Shown: positions 49,601 to 56,887 of the stretch, piece after piece
Position numbering within the stretch: the first letter of the stretch is position 1
Layout: every line of letters begins with the position of its first letter
Source of the DNA: Bacteroidaceae bacterium
GTDB taxonomy: Bacteria; Bacteroidota; Bacteroidia; Bacteroidales; Bacteroidaceae
Length of the DNA stretch: 64,000 bases
Reading direction: 5' to 3'
NCBI GenBank assembly: GCA_017542145.1
Contig: JAFXXQ010000022.1
Location: 1-64,000, forward strand
Notes under the pieces: model-generated
The model's database searches: none
The model's input: the letters and a program-made list of their open reading frames with translations, nothing else
Told to the model about the DNA's origin: nothing
Program-made: the position numbers and the translations under genes

Positions 49601-50275
49601 ATCATCGTTAAACAGCCGCTGCAGAAGATGATGATTCCTGCTACGGGAGAGATGAAGACCCGTCTGGAAGCCGTGGGAGCACTCATCATGAACGAGGTGA
49701 ATGTGAAGGAAATCGACTTCGTGGAGGGTGCTGAGGGTATTCTGGTGAAGAAGGTGAAGTGCAACTTCAAGGTGCTGGGTAAGAAGTTCGGCCCGCTGAT
49801 GAAGCAGGTTGCTGTGGCCGTCTCCTCGATGACGCAAGCGCAGATAGCCCAACTGGAGGCCGACGGACGCATCGCCCTTCCACTCCCAGGCACGACACAG
49901 CTGGCAGAGATTGAGGCTGACGAGGTGGAAATCTACAGCGAAGATATCCCTGGCTGGGTGGTAGCCAATGAGGGCGTGCTGACTGTGGCGCTCGACATCG
50001 TCGTCACAGAAGAATTGCGCCTCGAAGGTTTGGCTCGCGAACTGGTGAGCAAGATCCAGAACATCCGCAAGGCCAGCGGCTTTGAAATCAGCGACCGTAT
50101 CCGCATCCGCCTAACATCGGATGCACGGCTCGATGCCTCCGTTGCTGCTCATCGCGACTACATCTGCGGACAGGTGTTGGCTGATAGCCTCGACATCTGC
50201 GCCGCGGTCAATGACACCGCCGAGGAACTCGCCTTTGACGACTTCACCGTCAAGGCGGAAGTGGAGAAGATATAA
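46697..50275 (+). CDS. ileS: Isoleucyl-tRNA synthetase
   Basis: ATG 46697 follows the promoter at 46615-46646, giving 1192 residues; earlier in-frame codons lie before the transcription start. Class I motifs are present: PPSANGMPGIHHVMARSIKD (the HIGH-type motif), GWDTHGLPVELGVEK, the editing domain with TTTPWTLPSNTAL and HIAPTFGADD, GVDQTRGWFFTLHAI and KMSKRLGNAIDPF (KMSKS). The anticodon-binding region follows (FLADDNLSNWY-like TDNLSNWYVRLCRKRFWG). The length and the lack of a plain C-terminal zinc finger fit the longer, eukaryote-like IleRS type, which I infer with less certainty. It leads the ileS / DksA-like / lspA / DUF4296 block. Confidence 0.97.
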   Translation: MDRKFAEYGMLNLADVAREVLEKWDRQDVFARSVTEREGCPSFVFYEGPPSANGMPGIHHVMARSIKDTFCRYKTMKGYQVARKAGWDTHGLPVELGVEKLLGITKEDIGKTISVDDYNRHCREEVMKYTKEWTDLTHKMGYWVDLDHPYITYDNRYIETLWWLLKQLYQQDLLYKGYTIQPYSPAAGTGLSSHELNQPGCYRDVKDTTVTALFRMTDPRPEMTEWGTPCFIAWTTTPWTLPSNTALCVGPDIDYVAVQTYNPYTAERVTIVMAEARMEAYLKGERVETMDELLALDARLNELKFAPYRVVGRYKGADLVGMHYAQLMPWVKPLEKVDALSPAYVREAAEQHPERTFTYGRDTFVELADCAFRVIAGDYVTTEDGTGIVHIAPTFGADDAKVAKAAGVPPLYLINKQGETRPMVDLTGKYYLIEDCAPEFVSRCMDTTLYSRHAGDFVKNAYDPKYNVGGRYDEAAAQKDDDLNVVLTVEMKKEGTAFKIEKHIHNYPHCWRTDKPVLYYPLDSWFIRSTARKEEMMELNKTILWKPESTGTGRFGKWLENLNDWNLSRSRYWGTPLPIWRNAETREELCIGSVEELYHEMERSVTAGFMKENPYKKAGFVPGVYTAENYDKIDLHRPYVDDIILCSPTGKPMKRETDLIDVWFDSGAMPFAQMHYPFENKELVDSGAVYPADFIAEGVDQTRGWFFTLHAISTMVKHSVAYKAVISNGLVLDKNGAKMSKRLGNAIDPFGAIGKYGADAVRWYMITNSSPWDNLKFDEKGVTDVIGKFFGTLHNTYKFFAPYANLDGFRYAEAEVPVCARPEIDRWILSELNSLIRSVDACYADYEPTKAGRLISDFVTDNLSNWYVRLCRKRFWGAGYTEDKLAAYQTLYVCLETVARLMAPIAPFYADKLYTDLVRVTGRDDVCSVHLARFPEVDESVIDRELELRMELAQKVSSMGLALRKKVNIIVKQPLQKMMIPATGEMKTRLEAVGALIMNEVNVKEIDFVEGAEGILVKKVKCNFKVLGKKFGPLMKQVAVAVSSMTQAQIAQLEADGRIALPLPGTTQLAEIEADEVEIYSEDIPGWVVANEGVLTVALDIVVTEELRLEGLARELVSKIQNIRKASGFEISDRIRIRLTSDARLDASVAAHRDYICGQVLADSLDICAAVNDTAEELAFDDFTVKAEVEKI

Positions 50276-50321
50276 GAATTAGTAATTAAGAACTAGCAAT
50301 TAGCATTTAAACTATACAGCT

Positions 50322-50705
50322 ATGGCAGAGAAAACCCGTTATTCCGACGCCGAACTTGAGGAGTTCCGCGCTATCATTCTAGAAAAGTTAGAGCTGGCCA
50401 AGAGGGACTACGAGAACTTGAAAGACAGCCTGATGAATAAGGACAACGACGACCAGGATACCGCCCCTACCTACAAAGTGTTGGAGGAGGGAGCCAACAC
50501 TTTGGCCAAGGAGGAAACCATGCGCCTGGCCCAGCGACAGATGAAGTTCATCAACGACCTGCAGGCTGCCCTTGTGCGCATCGAAAATAAAACTTACGGC
50601 ATCTGTAAGGTGACGGGCAAACTGATTCCGGCCGAACGTCTCCGCGCTGTGCCTCATGCCACCATGAGTATCGAGGCCAAGCAAGCTTCCAAGAAACGCC
50701 GCTAA
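50322..50705 (+). CDS. TraR/DksA family protein with degenerate zinc finger
   Basis: The 127-residue protein has the N-terminal helical hairpin (ELEEFRAIILEKLELAKRDYENLKDSL) and the C-terminal DksA block NKTYGICKVTGKLIPAERLRAVPHATMSIEAK. DksA proteins enter the RNA polymerase secondary channel and work with ppGpp. In this protein only one of the four zinc-binding cysteines remains (GICK); the others are Thr, Ser and Ala. It lies 46 bases after ileS, and its stop shares a base with the lspA start (TAATG), so it is co-translated with lspA. Confidence 0.92.
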   Translation: MAEKTRYSDAELEEFRAIILEKLELAKRDYENLKDSLMNKDNDDQDTAPTYKVLEEGANTLAKEETMRLAQRQMKFINDLQAALVRIENKTYGICKVTGKLIPAERLRAVPHATMSIEAKQASKKRR

Positions 50706-51340
50706 TGAAGACGGGGAAGAAAAACGACGTCCTGCTGGTGTCCGTTCTGGCCTCCTTGCTGCTCGTTGCCGACCAAGTCATCAAGATTCTGGTCAAGACG
50801 AACATGCGGCTTTACGAAAGCATCCACGTCACCGATTGGTTCTACATTTATTTTACGGAGAACAACGGAATGGCTTTCGGAATGGAGTTGTTTGGCAAAC
50901 TATTCCTTACGTCGTTTCGCATTATTGCTGTTGCCTTCATCATCTGGTATTTGGTGAAGATTGTGGGCAAGGGCTTTCCGAAGGGCTATTTGGTTGCCGT
51001 CAGCCTAATTATTGCCGGCGCAGCGGGGAACATTATCGACTGCCTCTTCTACGGCGAGATCTTTAACGTTAGCACGCCGCAAAGCGTGGCTTCGTTCGTG
51101 CCGTGGGGAAACGGCTATTCGGGATTGTTCTATGGCAAAGTGGTTGATATGCTCTATTTCCCCCTTGTGGAATGGGATTGGCCATCGTGGGTGCCTCTGC
51201 TGGCAGGCAAGCACTTTATCTTCTTTAGTCCCATCTTTAACTTTGCTGATTCGTGTATTACCGTAGGGCTCTTTATGGTTATTCTTTTCTTCAATCGTTG
51301 CCTTAGCCTTACCCCACCCGTCCGTCATCGGAAGCATTGA
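50705..51340 (+). CDS. lspA: Lipoprotein signal peptidase
   Basis: The 211-residue inner-membrane protein has the SPase II motifs: TENNGMAFGMEL, AAGNIIDCLFYGEIFN with the first catalytic Asp, and FNFADSCITVGL with the second. Four membrane segments are visible. An insertion between the catalytic blocks (about 45 residues with WGNGYSGLFYGKVVDMLYFPLVEWDWPSW) makes it longer than the E. coli enzyme (164), as is typical of Bacteroidetes. It cleaves prolipoproteins after lipidation; the window encodes at least six likely substrates. Confidence 0.95.
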   Translation: MKTGKKNDVLLVSVLASLLLVADQVIKILVKTNMRLYESIHVTDWFYIYFTENNGMAFGMELFGKLFLTSFRIIAVAFIIWYLVKIVGKGFPKGYLVAVSLIIAGAAGNIIDCLFYGEIFNVSTPQSVASFVPWGNGYSGLFYGKVVDMLYFPLVEWDWPSWVPLLAGKHFIFFSPIFNFADSCITVGLFMVILFFNRCLSLTPPVRHRKH

Positions 51341-51349
51341 TAACAGAAA

Positions 51350-51432
51350 AAATGAAAAATAGAATGTCCCGTATGCAGCGCTCTAAAGGTAATGCATCTT
51401 TCTTTTCTTTTTTCGTTCTTCATTTTTCATTA
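51350..51432. repeat. AT-rich palindromic element, copy 3, overlapping a gene start
   Basis: AAAATGAAAAATAGAATGT on the left and TTCTTCATTTTTCATTA on the right match the inner and outer arms of copies 1 and 2, but the core is different (GTATGCAGCGCTCTAAAGG). It covers the start codon and signal peptide of the DUF4296 gene. Confidence 0.7.
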
Positions 51433-52338
51433 CTATTCCTGTTCGTTGGCTGTAAGGTAGAACGGCCGAAGGAGGTCCTTCCGCCGTCGAAAATGGAAGA
51501 TGTGCTCTACGACTATCATCTGGCGCAGGTGATGGGTAGCGATATGACGGGGGAGAATATGTACAAGCGCGGACTCTACATCGACTACGTCTTTAACAAA
51601 CACCACATCACCCGTGAGCAACTTGACTCGTCGTTGGTGTGGTATGCTCGCAACCCGAAGGATCTTTCAGCGATTTACGAACGGCTGACTGCCCGTAATG
51701 AGCGCGAAATGGAGTACATTAAACAGCGTCAGTCCATGGTGTCGGTACGTGGGGCGCAGCCAATAGAAGGTGATTCGGCTGACCTTTGGTATGAAAACCG
51801 CCACTTTATCCTGACGCCGACGCCACTCGACAATTACCGTTCGGTGTCAATTCCTTTCGATGCCAATTTCCACAAATGCGATACCATTCGCTGGACGTGC
51901 GACGTGTTGTTTATTCCTTTTGAAGGAGACTCAACAAGAAAGGCTGTTGCCAGTCTAATTGTGCGTTATGCCAATGACTCCGTCCTCGCTCGCGATGTGG
52001 TGGTGACAGAGAACGCACCCGTGAGCATTACGTTGCAAAACTCGGATTCCGTCAATGTGAAGAATGTCACGGCAGGCGTTTATTTCCAGAGCAAAACCCT
52101 CTCCGACCATCTTGTGGTTGCCCATAGCCAGCTGATGCGTTATCACACGCTGCCTCCGAAGGATACGACAAAGATTGTCTCTGCTGTGGCTGATACATCG
52201 TCCGTCTCGAAGAAGGGACGCGCTCCTAAAAAGACACGAATTAAGAGTGCGAAGCCTTCATCAAAGGAAAAAGAATCCGCTCCTCCGAAGAAGAACGTGA
52301 AACAGCCGGACAATGTCCGTCAGACTTTGGAAGATTAA
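51352..52338 (+). CDS. DUF4296 lipoprotein
   Basis: From ATG 51352 (51364 is also possible) the 328-residue protein has a lipoprotein signal (FFVLHFSLLFLFVGC, Cys 34). The conserved DUF4296 domain follows: LPPSKMEDVLYDYHLAQVM, KHHITREQLDSSLVWYARNPKDLSAIYERL. The C-terminal 60 residues are Lys/Ser/Pro-rich. The function is unknown; the gene lies near lspA in many Bacteroidetes as I recall. The unusual point is that the hydrophobic signal segment is encoded by the right arm of a palindromic repeat. It starts 11 bases after lspA. Confidence 0.85.
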   Translation: MKNRMSRMQRSKGNASFFSFFVLHFSLLFLFVGCKVERPKEVLPPSKMEDVLYDYHLAQVMGSDMTGENMYKRGLYIDYVFNKHHITREQLDSSLVWYARNPKDLSAIYERLTARNEREMEYIKQRQSMVSVRGAQPIEGDSADLWYENRHFILTPTPLDNYRSVSIPFDANFHKCDTIRWTCDVLFIPFEGDSTRKAVASLIVRYANDSVLARDVVVTENAPVSITLQNSDSVNVKNVTAGVYFQSKTLSDHLVVAHSQLMRYHTLPPKDTTKIVSAVADTSSVSKKGRAPKKTRIKSAKPSSKEKESAPPKKNVKQPDNVRQTLED

Positions 52339-52350
52339 TTCGTATTTTGT

Positions 52351-53187
52351 TTATTGAAAAACCCTCCGGCGGAATTCCGCGCAAGTGATGGCTGTAGCGA
52401 TGGCGACATTGAGCGATTCGCCCGTTGGCTTCGCCTTCGTCCGCTGCGACTCGGCAAAATGAGCGAGTTCTTTTGCTCTCGCTGCTCCATCCGTTATGAC
52501 ATCGGCAGGGTAGGGGGGGATGAACAGCTTTTCCGTCACAAAACGGCTCACAGCTGGCGAGATGCCATTCCCTTCGTTGCCCATGATGATGAGGCCGTTT
52601 GGTGAGAGGGGATGCAGGTAGATGTTTGCGCCCTCAAGGAAAGTGCCATAAATGGGGGTGCCTTTGGGTAGCTCTGCAAGGAAGCTGGGCAAATTCGTAT
52701 AAAATACTCTGACGCGGGCAATAGAACCCATCGTGGCCTGTACTACCTTGGGGCTAAAAGCATCAGCAGTCCCCTGGGAGCAGATGATTTGTCGGATGCC
52801 GAACCAGTCGGCTGTGCGGATGATAGTGCCGAGATTCCCCGGATCCTGCACGTCGTCCAGCACCAACGTCAACTCTGTTGCAACTTGTTGACTCGTTGAT
52901 TTGTTAACCTGTTGATTTGAGAATTCAAATACCACCAATACTTCTTGTGGTGTCTTCAGGAAGCTGGCTTTGGCCAACTCATCGTCTGTGACCTCAATAA
53001 TCTCGGTGTGGGCAGGAACGGTTCCACGTTCCAGCCACGTCCTCGTCGCAACAATAAAACGGGGAGTGAAGTAGGGTAGCAAATCACCAACGACCTTTGG
53101 CCCTTCGGCGACGAAGAGACCTTCAGACTGGCGGTTTTTTTTCAGTTCCAGCGAACGGATGAGTTTTAACTTGGGTTTACTGAGCAT
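52351..53187 (-). CDS. SpoU/TrmH-family RNA 2'-O-methyltransferase with repeat insertions
   Basis: ATG 53187 gives 278 residues. The N-terminal substrate domain starts KLKLIRSLELKKNRQSEGLFVAEGPKVV; the SPOUT knot has LDDVQDPGNLGTIIRTADWFG (motif 1), GLIIMGNEGNGIS (motif 2) and ESLNVAIATAI (motif 3). It should methylate the 2'-OH of a ribose in rRNA or tRNA. Two parts look foreign: NQQVNKSTSQQV near residue 95 comes from GTCAACRR units, and a stretch of about 28 residues between IPPYP and ESLNVAIATAI comes from the 70-base repeat core. In homologues these two motifs lie close together. Activity may be affected or the knot may tolerate the loop. Confidence 0.88.
   Translation of the reverse strand: MLSKPKLKLIRSLELKKNRQSEGLFVAEGPKVVGDLLPYFTPRFIVATRTWLERGTVPAHTEIIEVTDDELAKASFLKTPQEVLVVFEFSNQQVNKSTSQQVATELTLVLDDVQDPGNLGTIIRTADWFGIRQIICSQGTADAFSPKVVQATMGSIARVRVFYTNLPSFLAELPKGTPIYGTFLEGANIYLHPLSPNGLIIMGNEGNGISPAVSRFVTEKLFIPPYPADVITDGAARAKELAHFAESQRTKAKPTGESLNVAIATAITCAEFRRRVFQ
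52420..52491 (-). repeat. Repeat core inside the SpoU methyltransferase gene
   Basis: On the minus strand GATGGAGCAGCGAGAGCAAA opens a stretch of about 68-72 bases ending in GGACGAAGGCGAAGCCAAC. It matches the cores at 10704 and 45010 at both ends, is six bases shorter, and again has a hairpin centre (GCAAAA/TTTTGC). It is read in frame as DGAARAKELAHFAESQRTKA. Confidence 0.8.
52885..52916 (-). repeat. GTCAACRR array inside the SpoU methyltransferase gene
   Basis: On the minus strand four units (ATCAACAG, GTTAACAA, ATCAACGA, GTCAACAA) encode NQQVNKSTSQQ between the N-terminal domain and the SPOUT knot. Confidence 0.8.
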
Positions 53188-53246
53188 TTCGGCCGCGAAT
53201 TTAATAAAAAAGAAGATAGGAGAGATGGAAAATGAAAAAAAAGCGC

Positions 53247-53254
53247 TAATTTTG
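53247..53254 (+). promoter_or_regulatory. -7 box of tamL
   Basis: TAATTTTG matches the consensus and lies 19 bases before the ATG at 53274; the -33 region is A-rich without TTTG. Confidence 0.6.
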
Positions 53255-53273
53255 CAAGAACTTTTTGGATAGC

Positions 53274-55478
53274 ATGAGCAGAATGGTGAGAAGTGTACGC
53301 TGGATGAGTGGAGTAGCACTTGTGGTGCTGCTCTTATCATCGTGCAGCGTCAACAAATTCCTGCCTGATGATGGCTATCTGCTTGACGAGGTAGAAATGG
53401 TGTCGACGGACAAGAAGGTGTCGGCCTCTTCGTACAAAGGACAAGTGCTGCAGCGTCCCAATACTCGCCTGCTGGGTCTTGTGCGCTGGCCTATGCATCT
53501 CTACTGCCTTTCCGGCAAATCGGACACTTATGTCAACCGTACCATCCGCAAGCTGGGCGAGAAACCTCATATCTACAACGCTGCCCAAACTGAGCAAAGC
53601 GCGCTCAACATCCGTCGCAATTTGGTCAGCAAAGGCTTTCTGAAGGCAAAAGTAGCCTCTGTGACCACGACAAAGGGACGCAAGGCTAAAGTGACTTACA
53701 CCATCGATCCAGGTGGAATGTACACGGTGCGCTCTATCCGTTGGATGGGTAGGGAATCCGAATTGTTGGACTGCGTTTTGGCTGACACGGCAAACTCGCT
53801 GCTTGCGCGTCAAATGCCTTTTAATTCGACTGTGCTTGATGACGAACGCCTTCGTATCACGGACCTCCTCCACAATCAGGGTTTCTATACCTTTCAAAAA
53901 GACAATATATATTTCACGGCAGACACCGCGCGTGGCAGTACGGACGTAGACCTTCAAGTGCATGTTAGGACCAGTTTCAAGCGCTACACCATCGATAGCG
54001 TCCGTTACGAAATGAGCGACTATCCCTTCATGCGTCAGAACTTGCTGGAAAGTCATTCCCTCATTCGTCCCGGACAGACCTACAACGCTCAGCGCGTAAA
54101 GGGAACGTACCGTTCGTTCTCCCGCTTCGGCGCAGTAAAGTATACAAATATCAACTTCATCGAAACATCGGACAGCACACTTTCGTGCCTTATTTCCGTT
54201 TCGCCCGCCAAACGTATGTCCGTCAGTTTGGAATTGGACGGCACCAATACCGCCGGCGACCTTGGTGTTTCTACAGCGCTCTCCTTTACGAATCGTAACC
54301 TGTTCCACGGCTCGGAACTGCTCACCCTCAAGCTCCGTGGCGCTTACGAGACCATTACTCAGCTGCAGGACTATTCTGGCGACCATTATATCGAGTACGG
54401 TGCTGATATGGGCCTGAACTTCCCGAAGCTCATCCTTCCCTTTGTCACCGACCGATTTCAGGCACGCAGCCGTGCCTCTACCCAGCTCGACTTCGGCTGG
54501 AACTCGCAAGATCGCCCTGAATTTACCCGCCGTGTCCTCTCAGCCGGTTGGGGTTTCCTTTGGAATAGTTCACGCAATCTCCAACACCGCTTTGACCTGC
54601 TTGGTGTCAACTTCGTCTCCGTGCCCGTCAAGGATCAGTACTTTATCGACAATTATCTCAACCAGTACAACAGTCGCAACTCCATCCTCAAATTCAACTA
54701 CGAGGACCTTTTCATCATGCGTACGGGCTATTCGTTCTACTATAACTCCATGCCTACGCTGGTGGATCGTAACTCCTTCTTCGCTTATTATTCGCTGCGT
54801 GCCGGCATCGAGACAGCGGGCAACCTGCTCTACGGCCTTTCCCACCTTACCCATGCTGCTCAGGACTCCCTCGGGCAGTATCGTGTGGGCGGCATTGCAT
54901 ATGCCCAGTACGTCAAGAGCGACCTAAGTTTGACAGTTAACGTTAACATCAACCGTCGCAATAGCCTTGTGACTCATCTTGCGGCTGGTGTCGCCTTCCC
55001 CTACGGAAATGCACGAATGCTCCCCTTCGAGAAACGTTACTATGCCGGTGGTGCTAACAATGTGCGCGGTTGGTCGCTGCGCAGCCTCGGTCCCGGCAGC
55101 TATGTCACTCGTGACGGCACAATCGACTATATCAACCAGTCGGGGGACATGCGCCTTTTCGGCAGCATCGAGTATCGTCCTCACCTTTTCTGGAAGATAG
55201 ACGGTGCCCTCTTTGTTGATGCCGGCAACATTTGGACTATATATGACTACGATGACCAACCGGGCGGGCAATTCCATTCTGATACTTTCTGGCGTCAGAT
55301 TGCTGTAGCCTATGGTGCTGGTGTGCGCCTTGACCTCAGCTTTATTGTTGTCCGCTTCGATGCGGGCATGAAGGCCATCAATCCCGCTTTCGCCAGCGGT
55401 TCCCAGCGTTATCCCATTGTGAATCCTAACCTCAAACGCGATTTCGCCTGGCATTTCGCTGTTGGCTATCCATTCTAG
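53274..55478 (+). CDS. tamL: TamL-like outer-membrane assembly lipoprotein (Omp85 superfamily)
   Basis: ATG 53274 gives 734 residues with a lipoprotein signal (GVALVVLLLSSC, Cys about 24) followed by SVNKFLPDDGYLLDEVEM, the typical start of Bacteroidetes TamL. POTRA-like repeats follow (YTIDPGGMYTVRSIRWMG; YTIDSVRYEMSDYPFM), then a 16-strand Omp85 barrel with the family motif in PYGNARMLPFEKRYYAGGANNVRGWSLRSLGPGSY. TamL works with TamB in surface or autotransporter assembly. No tamB is seen in the window. The MBL hydrolase gene follows after 12 bases, probably in one operon. Confidence 0.88.
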   Translation: MSRMVRSVRWMSGVALVVLLLSSCSVNKFLPDDGYLLDEVEMVSTDKKVSASSYKGQVLQRPNTRLLGLVRWPMHLYCLSGKSDTYVNRTIRKLGEKPHIYNAAQTEQSALNIRRNLVSKGFLKAKVASVTTTKGRKAKVTYTIDPGGMYTVRSIRWMGRESELLDCVLADTANSLLARQMPFNSTVLDDERLRITDLLHNQGFYTFQKDNIYFTADTARGSTDVDLQVHVRTSFKRYTIDSVRYEMSDYPFMRQNLLESHSLIRPGQTYNAQRVKGTYRSFSRFGAVKYTNINFIETSDSTLSCLISVSPAKRMSVSLELDGTNTAGDLGVSTALSFTNRNLFHGSELLTLKLRGAYETITQLQDYSGDHYIEYGADMGLNFPKLILPFVTDRFQARSRASTQLDFGWNSQDRPEFTRRVLSAGWGFLWNSSRNLQHRFDLLGVNFVSVPVKDQYFIDNYLNQYNSRNSILKFNYEDLFIMRTGYSFYYNSMPTLVDRNSFFAYYSLRAGIETAGNLLYGLSHLTHAAQDSLGQYRVGGIAYAQYVKSDLSLTVNVNINRRNSLVTHLAAGVAFPYGNARMLPFEKRYYAGGANNVRGWSLRSLGPGSYVTRDGTIDYINQSGDMRLFGSIEYRPHLFWKIDGALFVDAGNIWTIYDYDDQPGGQFHSDTFWRQIAVAYGAGVRLDLSFIVVRFDAGMKAINPAFASGSQRYPIVNPNLKRDFAWHFAVGYPF

Positions 55479-55490
55479 CAATTAAGTAAT

Positions 55491-56333
55491 ATGAAAATAC
55501 AATTTATTAGTCTTGCCTCCGGCAGTTCGGGTAACTGCTACTATCTGGGCGTTGCTCCGTCTGAAACCCCTTTTTTAGAAAAAGAGGGGGAGGCTTATGG
55601 TATCCTTATCGACGGCGGTATCGCTGTGCGCACTATTCGTCAGGACCTGCGCACCGTGGGTATACCTTTTGAGCGTGTCTCAGCCGTCTTCGTTACCCAC
55701 GACCATGCCGACCATATTAAGGCACTAGGCACCCTTGGCGAGCGTTGCAATTTGCCCATCTATGCCACGCGCGAAACTCACGTCGGCATCAACCGCAACT
55801 ACGTCACCACGCAAAAGCTCATCTCCTCCATGCATTACGTCGAGAAGGATGTCCCTCTCTGCTTCCGCGACTTTACCCTAACCCCTTTCGCCGTGCCCCA
55901 TGATGCTATCGATACCGTCGGCTATTGCGTGGAAATCTTTGGTCGTACGTTCGTCTTTGCTACGGATACCGGCCACATAACCGACACCGCTTCCGCTTAC
56001 ATCGACCGTGCCAACTACCTTATCATCGAGGCCAACTACGACCCCGAAATGTTGCGACGCGGCCCTTATCCTCCCCACCTCAAGCGTCGCATCACAGGCC
56101 CTACGGGACATCTCAGTAACGAAGAGACTGCCGCCTACCTTGCCGAGCACCTCGCTCCCCACACCTCCCACGTCTGGCTATGCCATCTCAGCGCCGAGAA
56201 CAACCATCCCGACCTCGCTTACAAAACCGTTGAGTGGCGTCTGCGCGAGCGCGGCATCATCGCAGGCAAGGACTTCTACCTCGCCCCCCTCAAGCGAACC
56301 ACCCCTTCCGAATTGTTTGAATTTGAGGTATAA
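55491..56333 (+). CDS. MBL-fold metallo-hydrolase (YycJ/WalJ-like)
   Basis: The 280-residue cytosolic protein begins with IQFISLASGSSGNCYYLG, has the metallo-beta-lactamase metal motif THDHADHIKALGTL near residue 64, a later His in PHDAIDTVGY, ATDTGHITD near residue 158 and WLCHLSAENNHPDLAYKTVEW near the end. This order is that of the YycJ/WalJ group, thought to be DNA-linked phosphodiesterases that help coordinate division and replication. The substrate is not proven. It is 12 bases downstream of tamL. Confidence 0.9.
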   Translation: MKIQFISLASGSSGNCYYLGVAPSETPFLEKEGEAYGILIDGGIAVRTIRQDLRTVGIPFERVSAVFVTHDHADHIKALGTLGERCNLPIYATRETHVGINRNYVTTQKLISSMHYVEKDVPLCFRDFTLTPFAVPHDAIDTVGYCVEIFGRTFVFATDTGHITDTASAYIDRANYLIIEANYDPEMLRRGPYPPHLKRRITGPTGHLSNEETAAYLAEHLAPHTSHVWLCHLSAENNHPDLAYKTVEWRLRERGIIAGKDFYLAPLKRTTPSELFEFEV

Positions 56334-56387
56334 ATGTGTTTCCATTCGCTTCCGTTTTAATGTCAGAAGTAGTTGTTGTTATTTCAC

Positions 56388-56465
56388 CAAAGCCGTTATG
56401 GAGGGTGTCCTAACGGGTTAGGTAAGGTGTCCCAACGGGTTAGGACACGCGTCATAACGGCTTTG
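56388..56465. repeat. Nested inverted repeat after the MBL gene
   Basis: CAAAGCCGTTATG (56388-56400) pairs with CATAACGGCTTTG (56453-56465). Inside, GTGTCCTAAC (56405-56414) pairs with GTTAGGACAC (56439-56448), and AACGGGTTAGG is present twice in direct order. It lies 55 bases after the MBL stop and may act as a terminator-like structure or be a REP-like repeat. Confidence 0.75.
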
Positions 56466-56532
56466 TTCGATAAGAGAATCATATTATAAAGCGCCATCAC
56501 ACGCGACAACACAGCACACACTTTGTCTTTTG

Positions 56533-56583
56533 TTATCCAGTACGCTAAATCTGTAGCCCAGTGCGCTAAAACCATGGCCCAAG
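56533..56583 (-). repeat. Diverged 21-base repeat
   Basis: TCCAGTACGCTAAAT and CCCAGTGCGCTAAAA lie 21 bases apart, followed by a third partial TGGCCCAAG. The spacing and the CCCAGTG core resemble the reverse complement of the array at 19231-19341. Confidence 0.45.
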
Positions 56584-56644
56584 GGAATAAAATTCCTGCT
56601 GATTGGAAAAAATGAGGGAGTACGTGCAAAAAAACGGGAAAACG

Positions 56645-56676
56645 TTTGGTAGTTTCGGAAAAAGGCAGTACCTTTG
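56645..56676 (+). promoter_or_regulatory. Promoter of tRNA-Lys
   Basis: TTTG (56645-56648) and TACCTTTG (56669-56676) are exactly 20 bases apart, 25 bases before the tRNA. Nothing else is visible between 56584 and here. Confidence 0.82.
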
Positions 56677-56701
56677 CCGCGCTTTTTGAGAAAAGTATGT
56701 T

Positions 56702-56774
56702 GCACCCTTAGCTCAGTTGGTAGAGCACCTGACTCTTAATCAGGGTGTCCAGGGTTCGAGCCCCTGAGGGTGTA
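56702..56774 (+). tRNA. tRNA-Lys (anticodon CTT)
   Basis: The acceptor GCACCCT pairs with AGGGTGT, the anticodon stem CCTGA/TCAGG holds the loop CTCTTAA, and the T arm is CAGGG TTCGAGC CCCTG. The discriminator is A, with no encoded CCA. CTT reads AAG. Confidence 0.95.
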
Positions 56775-56784
56775 CGAGGAGAGG

Positions 56785-56821
56785 AAAACGCGCTGGAAAT
56801 TGCTTCTGGTGCGTTTTTTTT
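56785..56821 (+). terminator. Probable terminator of tRNA-Lys
   Basis: AAAACGC pairs with GCGTTTT over a 19-base loop that can pair partly within itself, followed by a long T run. The stem is short. Confidence 0.5.
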
Positions 56822-56829
56822 GTTTTTTA

Positions 56830-56861
56830 TTTGCATTATTCTCCAGCTTGTACTAACTTTG
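56830..56861 (+). promoter_or_regulatory. Promoter of the large M6 protease gene
   Basis: TTTG (56830-56833) and TAACTTTG (56854-56861) are 20 bases apart; the ATG used is at 56888, 26 bases later. An earlier in-frame ATG at 56831 overlaps the promoter and is rejected. Confidence 0.8.
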
Positions 56862-56887
56862 CAATCTCAATAGATAATACCATTGAC

